Source: Nitrospira sp. CG24D | Lineage (GTDB): Bacteria; Nitrospirota; Nitrospiria; Nitrospirales; Nitrospiraceae | Assembly (NCBI GenBank): GCA_002869855.2 | Contig: NEWQ02000013.1 | Coordinates: forward strand, 1-64,000 | Direction: 5' to 3' | DNA: 64,000 bases | Part shown: positions 29,313 through 37,298 of the stretch, one piece after another | How the letters are laid out: the number at the start of each line of letters is the position of its first letter | Numbering within the stretch: the first letter of the stretch is position 1 | Program-made: the position numbers and the translations under genes | The notes under the pieces: model-generated | What the model saw: only the letters and a program-made list of their open reading frames with translations | What the model was told of the DNA's origin: nothing | Databases searched by the model: none

Positions 29313-31615
29313 TGTCGTGTCTTCGGAAGATACGGACGATGGTCTCGAAGGGACCGTTCGCCCTTCTGGCCGTCGTTCTGGGAGCGGCCTTCGTTGGTGC
29401 TGTGAGCTTACAGTTGGTGGAGCGGGAGCTCATTACACGGACGGGAGTCAGCTTGGCACTTGGGGCGGCTGAGGTCGCAGGGAAGCTTGAGGTGATGTTT
29501 CTCGAACGGGATGGAGATATCCAAGTCCTCGCAGCAGCTCCCCAGGTGCGGGGCGCTGATCCCGTGACGATCCGTGCCCATCTGGAAGCGGTTCAACGAG
29601 CCTATCCGGTCTATTCGAGGCTTGCGGTCGTGGACCGGTCGGGACATGTTGTGGCCTCCACGGATGAAGGATTGATCGGCATGGATTTGCACCAGGCCTC
29701 GTGGTTCCAGTCGGTATGGCATGTGCCACGAGTGCATGCGGAGACCATCAGCGACTCAGGTCGAAGGGGGGGAGCATTGATGGCGGTGGTGTTTTCAGCT
29801 CCGATCAAAGGGGCGGATGGCACATTCCTCGGCGCCGTCATGACCGAGGTTGACCGTGCCCTCTGGTATCGGCTTGTGGAGGAGACGGTCAACCAATTTT
29901 CCATGCAGGCGAAAAATTTCGGGACGGTGCACTACCAAGTGTTGAACGCCGAGGGCAGCCTCTTGCTGACGTCGGAACAGGGTGATAGAGGAGAAAATCT
30001 TCAGATGGCCGGACTGCAGTCGGCGCTCAAGGTGACCACGGGTCGGTCCGGTTATGTTGAAGAGGAGCATCCGATCAGAAAAGTTCCAATCATTAGCGGC
30101 TATGCGCGGATGAGCGGGGCCCGGTCCGTCACTGCCTTACAATGGGGGCTGCTGGTGCGGGCCGACCATGAGGATGTGCTCGCCAGTGTTCGAAGCCTGC
30201 TGATAAAGCTAGGGCTTGGCGGGATGGTGGGTTTTCTCCTCATGCTTACCGCGATCTTTTGGGCCGGGGTTAGCCAGCGGAAGGAGCACGAGCGATCAAT
30301 GCAAGCGGAACGGTCACTTCGTGAAAGCGAGATGCGGGCTGGAAGCGTCATCGAGAGCGCGTTGGATGCCGTGGTGATGATGGATCGGGAGGGACGCATC
30401 ATCGAATGGAACCGGCCTGCTGAACTGATCTTCGGCTGGTCCCGCCAGGAGGCCCTGGGACGCAACCTTGGTGAGACGATCGTTCCGCCGACTCTGCGTG
30501 AAGCCCACGCCAAGGGCGTCAAACATTACCTGGCAACTGGCGAGGGGCCGGTCTTGAATAAGCGGATCGAAATCACCGGATTACGGAAAAACGGTTCGGA
30601 GTTTCCGGTGGAATTGACGATCATTCCGATCAAACTCGAAGGAACCACGATTTTCAGCGCTTTTCTTCGTGATATTACCGAGCGCAAGGCGATGGTAAAA
30701 CAACTGGAGGAAGGGGCTGTCTATTTCCGAATGTTATCCGAGCTGTTGCCGTTGAGCCTCTTCGAGCTGGATGCCCAAGGGCGGTGTCTATACCGCAATC
30801 GGGCGTTGCAACGCTTGCTCGGTGAATGGCACGAGGACAGCCTGATAACCGCGGACGGATCGGTGGTCGCTTCTTCCTGGACGGAGTGGATTTGCGATGA
30901 TGACCGGAAGTCCGTCGCTGAAGCCTGGTCATTTATGCTGGGGACTATGGCGCCGATCCATCTAGAAAGCCGCCTGGCCCTACCTGGATCAGAGCCCTGT
31001 TGGGTGCAGCTGTCGGTCTGGCCGCTCGCGACCGATAGTGGTCTGCGCTATTTGGGCGTGATGGAAGATATTACGGTGCGAAAGAAGACCATTGCACATA
31101 CGATGCAGTTGATGCACCACGGACGGTTTGAATTGAGGACTCTTGGCGAGGCCAGACATCTCGCAGAATTGCTGGCCTATGCTTTCCCGGATCCTTCACG
31201 GACGCAACTGGGATTGACAGAACTCCTCGTCAACGGAGTTGAGCACGGGAGCCTGAAACTTTCCTATACGGAGAAGTCGGCGTTGCTCAAAGCTGGCACA
31301 CTGGATCATGAGATAGCGTCTCGCCTGGCGTTGGCCGACTACGCGCAGAAGCGGGTACGAGTCTCACTGGATCGGACCGAGACAGCCTTGCGGATGTCCA
31401 TCACCGACGACGGGGAGGGATTTGATTGGAATCAGTATCTCGATCTCGATAGCGCCCGGTCTACCGACCTTCATGGACGTGGGATCGCGATGGCCAAAGC
31501 CATCAGTTTTGACAAGCTGGATTTTCAGGGGTGCGGCAATCAGGTGGTGGCATCTGTCTCACTAAAGGGGATCAATGCCGACGCGTGGCCGGAAGGGGTA
31601 CGCAAGGTCGCCTAG
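29312..31615 (+). CDS. Cache-PAS-PAS sensor protein with RsbW-like ATPase domain
   Basis: A 767-residue membrane protein. TM1 (FALLAVVLGAAFVGAVSLQLV), a Cache sensor clearly paralogous to that of the upstream kinase (AEVAGKLEVMFLERDGDIQVLA; YVEEEHPIRKVPIISGYARM), TM2 (about 295-318), one strong PAS (345-470, EWNRPAELIFGWSRQEALG), a second divergent PAS (480-600), then an ATP-binding domain with N-box ELLVNGVEHG and G-box TDDGEGFDW...LHGRGI. The last domain is the anti-sigma-factor/serine-kinase (HATPase_c_2) kind; no HisKA or phospho-acceptor His is seen. It therefore probably acts by ATPase or serine-kinase output or as a non-phosphorylating partner. Its ATG shares one base with the preceding stop. 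Confidence 0.87.
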   Translation: MSCLRKIRTMVSKGPFALLAVVLGAAFVGAVSLQLVERELITRTGVSLALGAAEVAGKLEVMFLERDGDIQVLAAAPQVRGADPVTIRAHLEAVQRAYPVYSRLAVVDRSGHVVASTDEGLIGMDLHQASWFQSVWHVPRVHAETISDSGRRGGALMAVVFSAPIKGADGTFLGAVMTEVDRALWYRLVEETVNQFSMQAKNFGTVHYQVLNAEGSLLLTSEQGDRGENLQMAGLQSALKVTTGRSGYVEEEHPIRKVPIISGYARMSGARSVTALQWGLLVRADHEDVLASVRSLLIKLGLGGMVGFLLMLTAIFWAGVSQRKEHERSMQAERSLRESEMRAGSVIESALDAVVMMDREGRIIEWNRPAELIFGWSRQEALGRNLGETIVPPTLREAHAKGVKHYLATGEGPVLNKRIEITGLRKNGSEFPVELTIIPIKLEGTTIFSAFLRDITERKAMVKQLEEGAVYFRMLSELLPLSLFELDAQGRCLYRNRALQRLLGEWHEDSLITADGSVVASSWTEWICDDDRKSVAEAWSFMLGTMAPIHLESRLALPGSEPCWVQLSVWPLATDSGLRYLGVMEDITVRKKTIAHTMQLMHHGRFELRTLGEARHLAELLAYAFPDPSRTQLGLTELLVNGVEHGSLKLSYTEKSALLKAGTLDHEIASRLALADYAQKRVRVSLDRTETALRMSITDDGEGFDWNQYLDLDSARSTDLHGRGIAMAKAISFDKLDFQGCGNQVVASVSLKGINADAWPEGVRKVA

Positions 31616-32289
31616 CGGCCGGAGAAGTGCGCGCGAATCGATGCTCCCCAGCCGAGTGAGAGTTGCCCGTTCTCGGACGGCAAGGGCGCAGATGGCAGCG
31701 GAGTGATACAGGGGGCCAGCGGCGCGGCCACTGTCCCACGATGTACCACCGGCAATTCCTGCAATGCTCCCCTGCAGGTTCCGCAGAGATGCCGTCGTGG
31801 TTGAATGGTCTTGCGTTGACGGCGATAGATCCTTCCGCAGTCTGTGCAGCGCCACGCAAACTGAGCCAGCGCCAGCACTTCTTTGTGCAGCGAGTGGTAG
31901 ATTGTAATCGCGACCAGCCCGCTCCGGTTCATGTCCGTCATTTTCCGCACAAAATCAGAGCCATGGTTCGGCTTCCGCTTCAGGATGTCGAACTGCCATT
32001 GATGAATCATTTCATGGGCCAGGGTGTTCAGCAGTTCCTGCTCGGCGTAGGGGGTTCGTTCAGTTAGGCATGCCATCAGGGGCTCGGACAAGCGTATTTC
32101 CCGTTTGGTTCGATTTGGATTCGATTCATCGAATTGCCGCAGGCGGGGGCCTCCACGGCTGGCGAACATGCCGGCCGACGAGGTGAGCCGGCGGCTCCAC
32201 ACCACAGGGATCGGCGGCAGGAGCCCCTCAAAGTAGCGCTCATTCAAGAGGCGCCACTCGGTCTGTAATTGTTCAGCAGAGAGCGTCAT
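31612..32289 (-). CDS. SprT-like zinc metalloprotease domain protein
   Basis: A 225-residue cytoplasmic protein. The SprT domain shows LQTEWRLLNERYFEGLLPPIPVVW and the catalytic LAHEMIHQWQFD (HExxH, Glu as the base). A zinc ribbon follows (WRCTDCGRIYRR ... HLCGTCRGAL). In eukaryotes SPRTN with this domain digests DNA-protein crosslinks; bacterial members are mostly untested. The tail (LGWGASIRAHFSGR) overlaps the end of the sensor gene by four bases on the other strand. Confidence 0.85.
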   Translation of the reverse strand: MTLSAEQLQTEWRLLNERYFEGLLPPIPVVWSRRLTSSAGMFASRGGPRLRQFDESNPNRTKREIRLSEPLMACLTERTPYAEQELLNTLAHEMIHQWQFDILKRKPNHGSDFVRKMTDMNRSGLVAITIYHSLHKEVLALAQFAWRCTDCGRIYRRQRKTIQPRRHLCGTCRGALQELPVVHRGTVAAPLAPCITPLPSAPLPSENGQLSLGWGASIRAHFSGR

Positions 32290-32345
32290 GACGATGCGGC
32301 TCCGTACGTCGCATGCGAGCCGGTGACGGCTCCGGAAAACCGGTG

Positions 32346-33338
32346 CTAGCGGATCTGCTCCAGCACCGCCGCGGCCAGTAGCGGCAGCATGATTTCATGG
32401 TGACCGGTCAGTGTATACCCCTTGCCGCCTTTTTGAGTCGGGCGTCTCACCACATTCGTCAGGGGCCGGTAGTGCGAGAGAAAATCCATATTCACCGTGG
32501 TGATCTTGGTGAGCGGATGACCGAGATTACGCCCCAAGGACACCGTTTTCAAAAACACTTCCGGCAGAATGACGGCCGAGCCCACATTCAGATAGACCCC
32601 GCCTTCCATGCCGGCGACCACCGCGGCGAGCCGGCGAAAATCCAATAGAGAAGTGGCTCCGATAGCGGCGCCATCTGCGGCGGGATGCATGTGGATGATA
32701 TCCGTCCCGATCGCCACGTGTACGGTGACGGGAATGCCGAGCTTTGCGCCGGTGGCGAGAATACTCGTCGCGCGGTTGGGAAACTGGCCTTGATAGCGAT
32801 TGATGTAGTGCCCGACGGCTTCCCCGAGTCCCTGGCCGTGTTGTGCGCCGAGTGTGATGGCCTCGTTCAAAATGCGTCCGGTGTCTTCGGCCATGCCGAA
32901 GCGGCCTTCGTCGATCTCGGCGTCCACTTCTTCCGACGTGTGCCCCATGAGCGCCAGCTCGAAATCGTGAATAATTCCGGCTCCGTTCATGGCCACGGCG
33001 GTGACGATGCCGCGTTCCATGAGATCGACGAGGAGCGGCGCGAGGCCCACCTTGATTACATGGGCGCCGATGCCAATGATGACCGGGCGTCGCTGGCGAT
33101 GGGCCGTCGCGATCGCGGTCGCTACGGCGCGCATTGTCTTCACCGCGAGCAGATCAGGCAGCGATGCGAAGAATTGCTCGAACGACCCTCCGCGTTTCCA
33201 CGGCCGGGCGAAGTCGGACACCCGCACTTTGCTGTGACGCTTCCTCAGCGGATAGGTCGTCAGATCCGAGACATCGATCGGAGGAATCAGCGGACGCGCG
33301 GGGCGTTGAGGGGGAGTCCGGTTAGGACGCGGTGCCAA
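32346..33338 (-). CDS. Deoxyhypusine-synthase-like uncharacterised protein
   Basis: A 330-residue cytoplasmic protein. After a Pro/Arg-rich N-terminus, the core has GIGAHVIKVGLAPLLVDLMERGIVTAVAMNGAGIIHDFELALMG, VTVHVAIGTDIIHMHP, AGMEGGVYLNVGSAVILPEVFLK and GYTLTGHHEIMLPLLAAA. The pattern resembles a bacterial branch of the deoxyhypusine synthase fold, which in eukaryotes and archaea modifies eIF5A; bacteria lack that pathway, so a different NAD-dependent role is likely. The family name is by recollection of pattern, not a search. It overlaps gmhA by 17 bases on the same strand. Confidence 0.6.
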   Translation of the reverse strand: MAPRPNRTPPQRPARPLIPPIDVSDLTTYPLRKRHSKVRVSDFARPWKRGGSFEQFFASLPDLLAVKTMRAVATAIATAHRQRRPVIIGIGAHVIKVGLAPLLVDLMERGIVTAVAMNGAGIIHDFELALMGHTSEEVDAEIDEGRFGMAEDTGRILNEAITLGAQHGQGLGEAVGHYINRYQGQFPNRATSILATGAKLGIPVTVHVAIGTDIIHMHPAADGAAIGATSLLDFRRLAAVVAGMEGGVYLNVGSAVILPEVFLKTVSLGRNLGHPLTKITTVNMDFLSHYRPLTNVVRRPTQKGGKGYTLTGHHEIMLPLLAAAVLEQIR

Positions 33339-33900
33339 GGAGTGTTTCCTCTACGAGTTCGCACAGGACATGGCCGAGCGTGATATGGCTTTCCTGGATG
33401 CGCGCCGTCACCGTCGAAGGGACAACGAAAGGATGATCGACGAGGCCGGCGAGTTTGCCGCCGGTGCCGCCGGTCCAGGCGATGGTGATCATGCCACATT
33501 CGCGGGCGGCCGCGACGCCCTTCAACACGTTCGGCGAATTGCCGCTGGTGCTGATGGCGATGGCGATGTCGCCCTTCTGGCCATGGGCGAGGACTTGCCG
33601 GGCGAAGAGTTCGTCGAAGCCATAGTCGTTGGCGATGCAGGTGATGGCGGCGATGTCAGTGGCGAGGGCGATGGCCGGCAACGGCTTGCGCTCGCGTTTA
33701 TAGCGGCCGACGAATTCTGCTGCGATATGCGCGGCGTCGGTGGCGCTGCCGCCGTTGCCGAACAGCAGGACTTTGCGGCCTTCGCGGAACGCCGTCACCA
33801 TCAGTGCGGCGACTTGGGTGATGCGGTCGGCGTGGTCGCGCGCAAACTGCTGCTTTACGGTCGCGCTGTCGGAAAAAGCCTTGAGGACAAAATCTTTCAT
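33322..33900 (-). CDS. gmhA: Phosphoheptose isomerase
   Basis: A 192-residue SIS-domain enzyme that converts sedoheptulose 7-phosphate to D-glycero-D-manno-heptose 7-phosphate, the first step of LPS heptose synthesis. Motifs: LFGNGGSATDAAHIAAEFVGRY, IAITCIANDYGFDELFARQV, DIAIAISTSGNSPNVLKG and the C-terminal IQESHITLGHVLCELVE, including the Glu and His of the active site. Length is standard. rfaE2 for a later step is in the window. It shares 17 bases with the deoxyhypusine-synthase-like gene downstream. Confidence 0.94.
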   Translation of the reverse strand: MKDFVLKAFSDSATVKQQFARDHADRITQVAALMVTAFREGRKVLLFGNGGSATDAAHIAAEFVGRYKRERKPLPAIALATDIAAITCIANDYGFDELFARQVLAHGQKGDIAIAISTSGNSPNVLKGVAAARECGMITIAWTGGTGGKLAGLVDHPFVVPSTVTARIQESHITLGHVLCELVEETLLGTAS

Positions 33901-33955
33901 CAGTCGGCGATTCTAGGCAAGCGCGGTGAGACTGTCAAACGCGGCGGCTGTGACG

Positions 33956-34906
33956 CTAGGCCTTCGGTGTCGGGGTCGGCGAGCCCTGCTTGATGGCGCT
34001 CATCGCCAGTGCGATCATCGAGCCCACGTCGGAGACGGTTGCCGGGAGAATGAGCGTATTGTTGGTCCTGGCCAACTCGCCGAATTTGGAGATGTATTGT
34101 TCTGCCACACGCAGCTGGACCGCTTCCTGTCCGCCGGGCACTTGAATGGTTTCGGCCACCTTGCGGAGTCCTTCGGCGGTGGCTTGGGCGATCGCGAGAA
34201 TGGCCGAGGCGGCGCCTTCGGCTTCATTGATCTGCTGCTGCTTCTTCGCTTCCGAGGCCTTGATCACTTGTTGCTTTTCACCCTCGGCTTGATTGATGGC
34301 AGCGTCGCGTTCGCCTTCCGATGTGAGGATGACGGCGCGCTTTTCCCGCTCTGCCCGCATCTGCTTTTCCATCGCATTGAGCACGTCTTTCGGCGGCGTG
34401 ATGTTCTTGATCTCGTAGCGTAGGACTTTGACTCCCCAGGGGTCTGAGGCCTTGTCGAGCTCGTTGACGACCTGGATATTAATGTTGGTCCGTTCCTCGA
34501 ACGTGCGGTCGAGTTCGATCTTCCCGATCTCGCTTCGCAGAGTGGTTTGGGCCAGCTGGATCAAGGCGAATCCGTAGTCGCTGATGCCATAGGACGCGCG
34601 CTGTGGATGCAAGACTTTGAGGTACAGGATGCCGTCCACCGAGACCTGAACGTTGTCGCGGGTGATACAAACCTGCTCGGGGATATCGATCGCGGTTTCT
34701 TTGAGCGAATGCTTGTAGCGGATGTTGTCGATGAAGGGGAGCAGGATGTGGAAGCCGGCGTCCAAGGTGGCCGAATACTTTCCCAGCCGCTCGACGACAT
34801 AGGCGCTTTGCTGCGGGACGACGACCGCCGTCTTTGCGAAGACGTAGATGACGAACAGGGCCAGCAACAGTGTGACCAGGAATCCGCCGCTCATACCACC
34901 ATCCAT
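33956..34906 (-). CDS. SPFH/stomatin-like membrane protease-associated protein (QmcA type)
   Basis: A 316-residue inner-membrane protein. One N-terminal helix (FLVTLLLALFVIYVFAKTAVVVPQQ) precedes a PHB/SPFH domain (AYVVERLGKYSATLDAGFHILLPFIDNIRYKHSLKETAIDIPEQ, ISDYGFALIQLAQTTLRSEIGKIELDRTFEER) and a helical coiled region rich in Ala/Gln/Glu (RAEREKRAVILTSEGERDAAINQAEGEKQQVI). It matches QmcA/YbbK proteins, which form large membrane rings and work with NfeD. The neighbouring gene is nfeD-like, as usual. GAGGACAAC precedes the ATG. Confidence 0.92.
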   Translation of the reverse strand: MDGGMSGGFLVTLLLALFVIYVFAKTAVVVPQQSAYVVERLGKYSATLDAGFHILLPFIDNIRYKHSLKETAIDIPEQVCITRDNVQVSVDGILYLKVLHPQRASYGISDYGFALIQLAQTTLRSEIGKIELDRTFEERTNINIQVVNELDKASDPWGVKVLRYEIKNITPPKDVLNAMEKQMRAEREKRAVILTSEGERDAAINQAEGEKQQVIKASEAKKQQQINEAEGAASAILAIAQATAEGLRKVAETIQVPGGQEAVQLRVAEQYISKFGELARTNNTLILPATVSDVGSMIALAMSAIKQGSPTPTPKA

Positions 34907-34934
34907 AATGTTGTCCTCACGTGAAAGGTTCCTG

Positions 34935-35369
34935 CTATTCGCCGGTAATCAATAGCGTCAGACCGTCTATGCCGGTGACTTTGCTTCGCTGTCCCTTCAT
35001 TAACGGGGTGAGGCCGGCATTCTTCGCTGACCAGGTGGTGCCTCTGAGCTCGACTTTTCCGATGGCTCCGACGGCCAGCGTTTCTACGGGAATGGCGATT
35101 TCGCCCATCATCGAATCAACGTCGGGATGTTTCACTTCTGCGGCATTGATACGGGCCAGCAGAGGTCCGCGAAACACCAGCAATGACGCGATGGCGATGC
35201 CGGAGAAGAGCAGCCATTGGGCGGACTCTCCCGGGACGAGTTCCAGCCACGCGATGGCTCCGACCACCAGGGCGGCAAGGCCGAAGAAGAGAATATAGAA
35301 CCCGCCGGGGGTCATCATCTCGGCGCCCGACAGGAGCAACCCGAGCAAAAGCCAGTACCACCAGGTCAT
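34935..35369 (-). CDS. NfeD family membrane protein
   Basis: A 144-residue inner-membrane protein. Two or three hydrophobic segments (WWYWLLLGLLLSGAEMM, FYILFFGLAALVVGAIAWL, LLFSGIAIASLLVF) are followed by a C-terminal OB-fold-like domain (MGEIAIPVETLAVGAIGKVELRGTTWSAKN). It is the short NfeD form (NfeD1b) that normally pairs with an SPFH protein, here its immediate downstream neighbour. The ATG at 35369 has GAGG seven bases upstream; the longer frame is not used. Confidence 0.88.
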   Translation of the reverse strand: MTWWYWLLLGLLLSGAEMMTPGGFYILFFGLAALVVGAIAWLELVPGESAQWLLFSGIAIASLLVFRGPLLARINAAEVKHPDVDSMMGEIAIPVETLAVGAIGKVELRGTTWSAKNAGLTPLMKGQRSKVTGIDGLTLLITGE

Positions 35370-35480
35370 TGTAGAACCTCGCCTTGTGTGGTGAGCGAGC
35401 ACAGAGGCATGGATAATGGAGGAAAGTCTAAGCCGGTTTCCGGAGACCGTCAAGCAGAACGGACATTACCCGGCTGAGAA

Positions 35481-35509
35481 TTGATCACCTCTCCGGCCGA
35501 TGCTATAGT
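35481..35509 (+). promoter_or_regulatory. Promoter placed for a leaderless transcript (CARF gene)
   Basis: TTGATC (35481-35486) and TATAGT (35504-35509) are 17 bases apart, and the -10 box ends nine bases before the ATG at 35519. Transcription would begin at or within a few bases of the start codon. There is no Shine-Dalgarno. Confidence 0.55.
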
Positions 35510-35518
35510 CCGCGCGCA

Positions 35519-36775
35519 ATGGCTCACGAACAACCCACGAAGGTGTTGCTGGTCGCGTTTACCGACAATGCGGCGGCGGCGGTCTATGCCATCAATCGGC
35601 TCCAGCCGGAGGCGCTCTGCTTTGTGTTGCCGGAATCCGCGAAGGCATTAGTGGAGTCGGCCGTTCAACCGAACATTGAGCATATGCCCAGGCGCTGGGA
35701 TTGGGTCGTACTGGCCGATACGATCAATGTGGCAGTCTGCCATCACGCGCTGGCTGGTGCGCTGCCGGACTTGCTGAAGACGTGGGATGTCCACTCCGGC
35801 GATCTGGTGCTCGATCTCACCGGCGCCACTCCGGCCATGGCCGGGGCGCTGACGCTGGTGACGCTCCCGATTAGTTCACGAACGGTGGCGCTGCTGCCGT
35901 GGAGCGAGGGGGAGGAGAGTGAACCGATTCCCCTCAATGGCCGGTCAATGCGCTGGGCACAGGGCAATCTTTGGGACGATGTGGCGCTGGTCTCACGGCA
36001 TGAGGCCGCCGAGCTGTTTAATCGAGGAATGTATCAGGCCTCGGCCAGACTGTTTCGCGAGATTGAGGCCAGGGTGAGCGGGGGACAGAAGCCGACCTAT
36101 CGCGCCTTTGCCGATCTCGCCGAGGGCTATGAATTCTGGGAGCGATTTCACTATCGGCAGGCCTGGGACAAATTGAAGACCGCCACGAAAGCATTAGAAA
36201 TGGCGTCGCTCTGGGGCGGCCCGCCGGGATTGAAAGCCGTCCTGCCGGGGATCAAAGCCAACGCCGGCTTCCTCGAACGCCTCGTGCTCGATCCCGCTGC
36301 GGTCAAAGATTCGCTGAGTCTCGATCTGTTCGCGCACGTGAGTCGTCGCCTCCATATGGCTCATGATCCTGAAGCGGCGATGATCGCTCTGGTGCGCGCA
36401 CTCGAAGCGTTTGCCCAGCGGCAGCTGTTTAAACAATACAAGATCAAGACGTGGGATGTGCAGCCGGAGCAGCTCCCGCAGATACTTCAAGAAGCCTGCC
36501 GGACATCCTGGTTGAACGATGTCGACGGGAAGTACAACATGCCGCGGCAGAGTCAGTTCCGTGCACTCGCGGAACTGGGCGATCCACTGGGCCACGCGTT
36601 TGTGCGCGAGTGGCCGACCATGAAACCGCTGCTCGACGCCGCCAATCAGAGCGTGCTCGGCCACGGTTTTGAGCCGGTCAAGGCCGAACGGGTGCAACAG
36701 TTATACGACATCGTCTTGAAGTTGACCGGGGTCTCCGAGAGTTCCTTGCCGAAGTTCCCGACGCTCGCGCTCTAA
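35519..36775 (+). CDS. Orphan CARF-type protein, Cas02710-like (TIGR02710)
   Basis: A 418-residue cytoplasmic protein. Residues 1-130 form a Rossmann-like CARF domain: a first strand VLLVAFTDNAAAAVYAI and the family motif DLVLDLTGATPAMAGALT (residues 95-112), which resembles the D-x-TGGT-x-xM loop that contacts cyclic oligoadenylate in CRISPR ring-nucleotide sensors. Residues 160-235 are helical. The C-terminal half matches the Cas02710 second domain (HDPEAAMIALVRALEAFAQRQL, FRALAELGDPLG, AANQSVLGHGFEPV). In relatives the last motif is commonly RNxSILAHG, the HEPN RNase arginine; here Ala replaces Arg. No CRISPR array or cas gene is present. The family call is by pattern; no ligand is proven. 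Confidence 0.75.
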   Translation: MAHEQPTKVLLVAFTDNAAAAVYAINRLQPEALCFVLPESAKALVESAVQPNIEHMPRRWDWVVLADTINVAVCHHALAGALPDLLKTWDVHSGDLVLDLTGATPAMAGALTLVTLPISSRTVALLPWSEGEESEPIPLNGRSMRWAQGNLWDDVALVSRHEAAELFNRGMYQASARLFREIEARVSGGQKPTYRAFADLAEGYEFWERFHYRQAWDKLKTATKALEMASLWGGPPGLKAVLPGIKANAGFLERLVLDPAAVKDSLSLDLFAHVSRRLHMAHDPEAAMIALVRALEAFAQRQLFKQYKIKTWDVQPEQLPQILQEACRTSWLNDVDGKYNMPRQSQFRALAELGDPLGHAFVREWPTMKPLLDAANQSVLGHGFEPVKAERVQQLYDIVLKLTGVSESSLPKFPTLAL

Positions 36776-36780
36776 TCTAC

Positions 36781-37191
36781 ATGGAAGTCAAAATTTACTA
36801 CGAAGACACAGACTGTGGCGGGGTGGTGTACTACGCCAACTATCTGAAATATTTTGAACGGGCGCGGACGCACTATCTTGAAGAGCGGGGGCTGTCGGTG
36901 TCCGGCCTGATGAACCAAGGGACGGTGTTCGTGGTCGTGCATGCGGAGTTAGACTATCGGTCCCCCGCGCGCTATGGCGACACCTTGTTTATCGACACAG
37001 TTTTGTCAGACATGAGCGCCGCCTCTTTCACGTTTACACATGTCGTGAAAGAGAAAAGGAGCGGGCGCGTGATCGTGGAAGGGTCTGCTCGACTGGCCTC
37101 GACGGATGGCAACGGCAAGGTAAAGCGTCTCGACAAGGCGGTCGTCGCCGTACTACAGTCCGGAGCCGATAAGGAGTCATTGAATGGATAA
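36781..37191 (+). CDS. ybgC: Acyl-CoA thioesterase YbgC
   Basis: A 136-residue hotdog-fold thioesterase usually linked to the Tol-Pal envelope system. The start YYEDTDCGGVVYYANYLKYFERARTHYLEERG carries the catalytic Asp and the family signature. Length is standard. It begins five bases after the CARF-type gene, so the two are probably co-transcribed. No tol-pal genes are nearby in the window. Confidence 0.93.
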   Translation: MEVKIYYEDTDCGGVVYYANYLKYFERARTHYLEERGLSVSGLMNQGTVFVVVHAELDYRSPARYGDTLFIDTVLSDMSAASFTFTHVVKEKRSGRVIVEGSARLASTDGNGKVKRLDKAVVAVLQSGADKESLNG

Positions 37192-37297
37192 GCTCGGAAC
37201 CTGGCTCGCCGTCACCGGCGTCGCCATCGGATTTATCGTCCTCGGCTGGCTGCTGTTTTCAGAGAATCCGTCGGATAAGCATAAAAAGAAGCCGTAA
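37184..37297 (+). CDS. 37-residue single-helix membrane protein
   Basis: A tiny gene overlapping the end of ybgC by eight bases in another frame. The product has one transmembrane helix (WLAVTGVAIGFIVLGWLLF) and a basic C-terminal tail (SDKHKKKP), so the tail is probably cytoplasmic. AAGGAG lies seven bases before the ATG, a strong site that argues it is real. I do not recognise a family; Tol-Pal accessory or a stress-related role is a guess only. Confidence 0.7.
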   Translation: MDKLGTWLAVTGVAIGFIVLGWLLFSENPSDKHKKKP

Positions 37298-37298
37298 C

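Noticed and set aside
35519-36775. RLHMAH (residues 277-282) in the CARF-type protein as the Rx4H RNase site of a HEPN domain
   Set aside because: It lies at the start of a helix before the conserved HDPEAAMIALVRALEAF stretch, not where relatives keep their conserved Asn/His motif, so it is probably coincidental.
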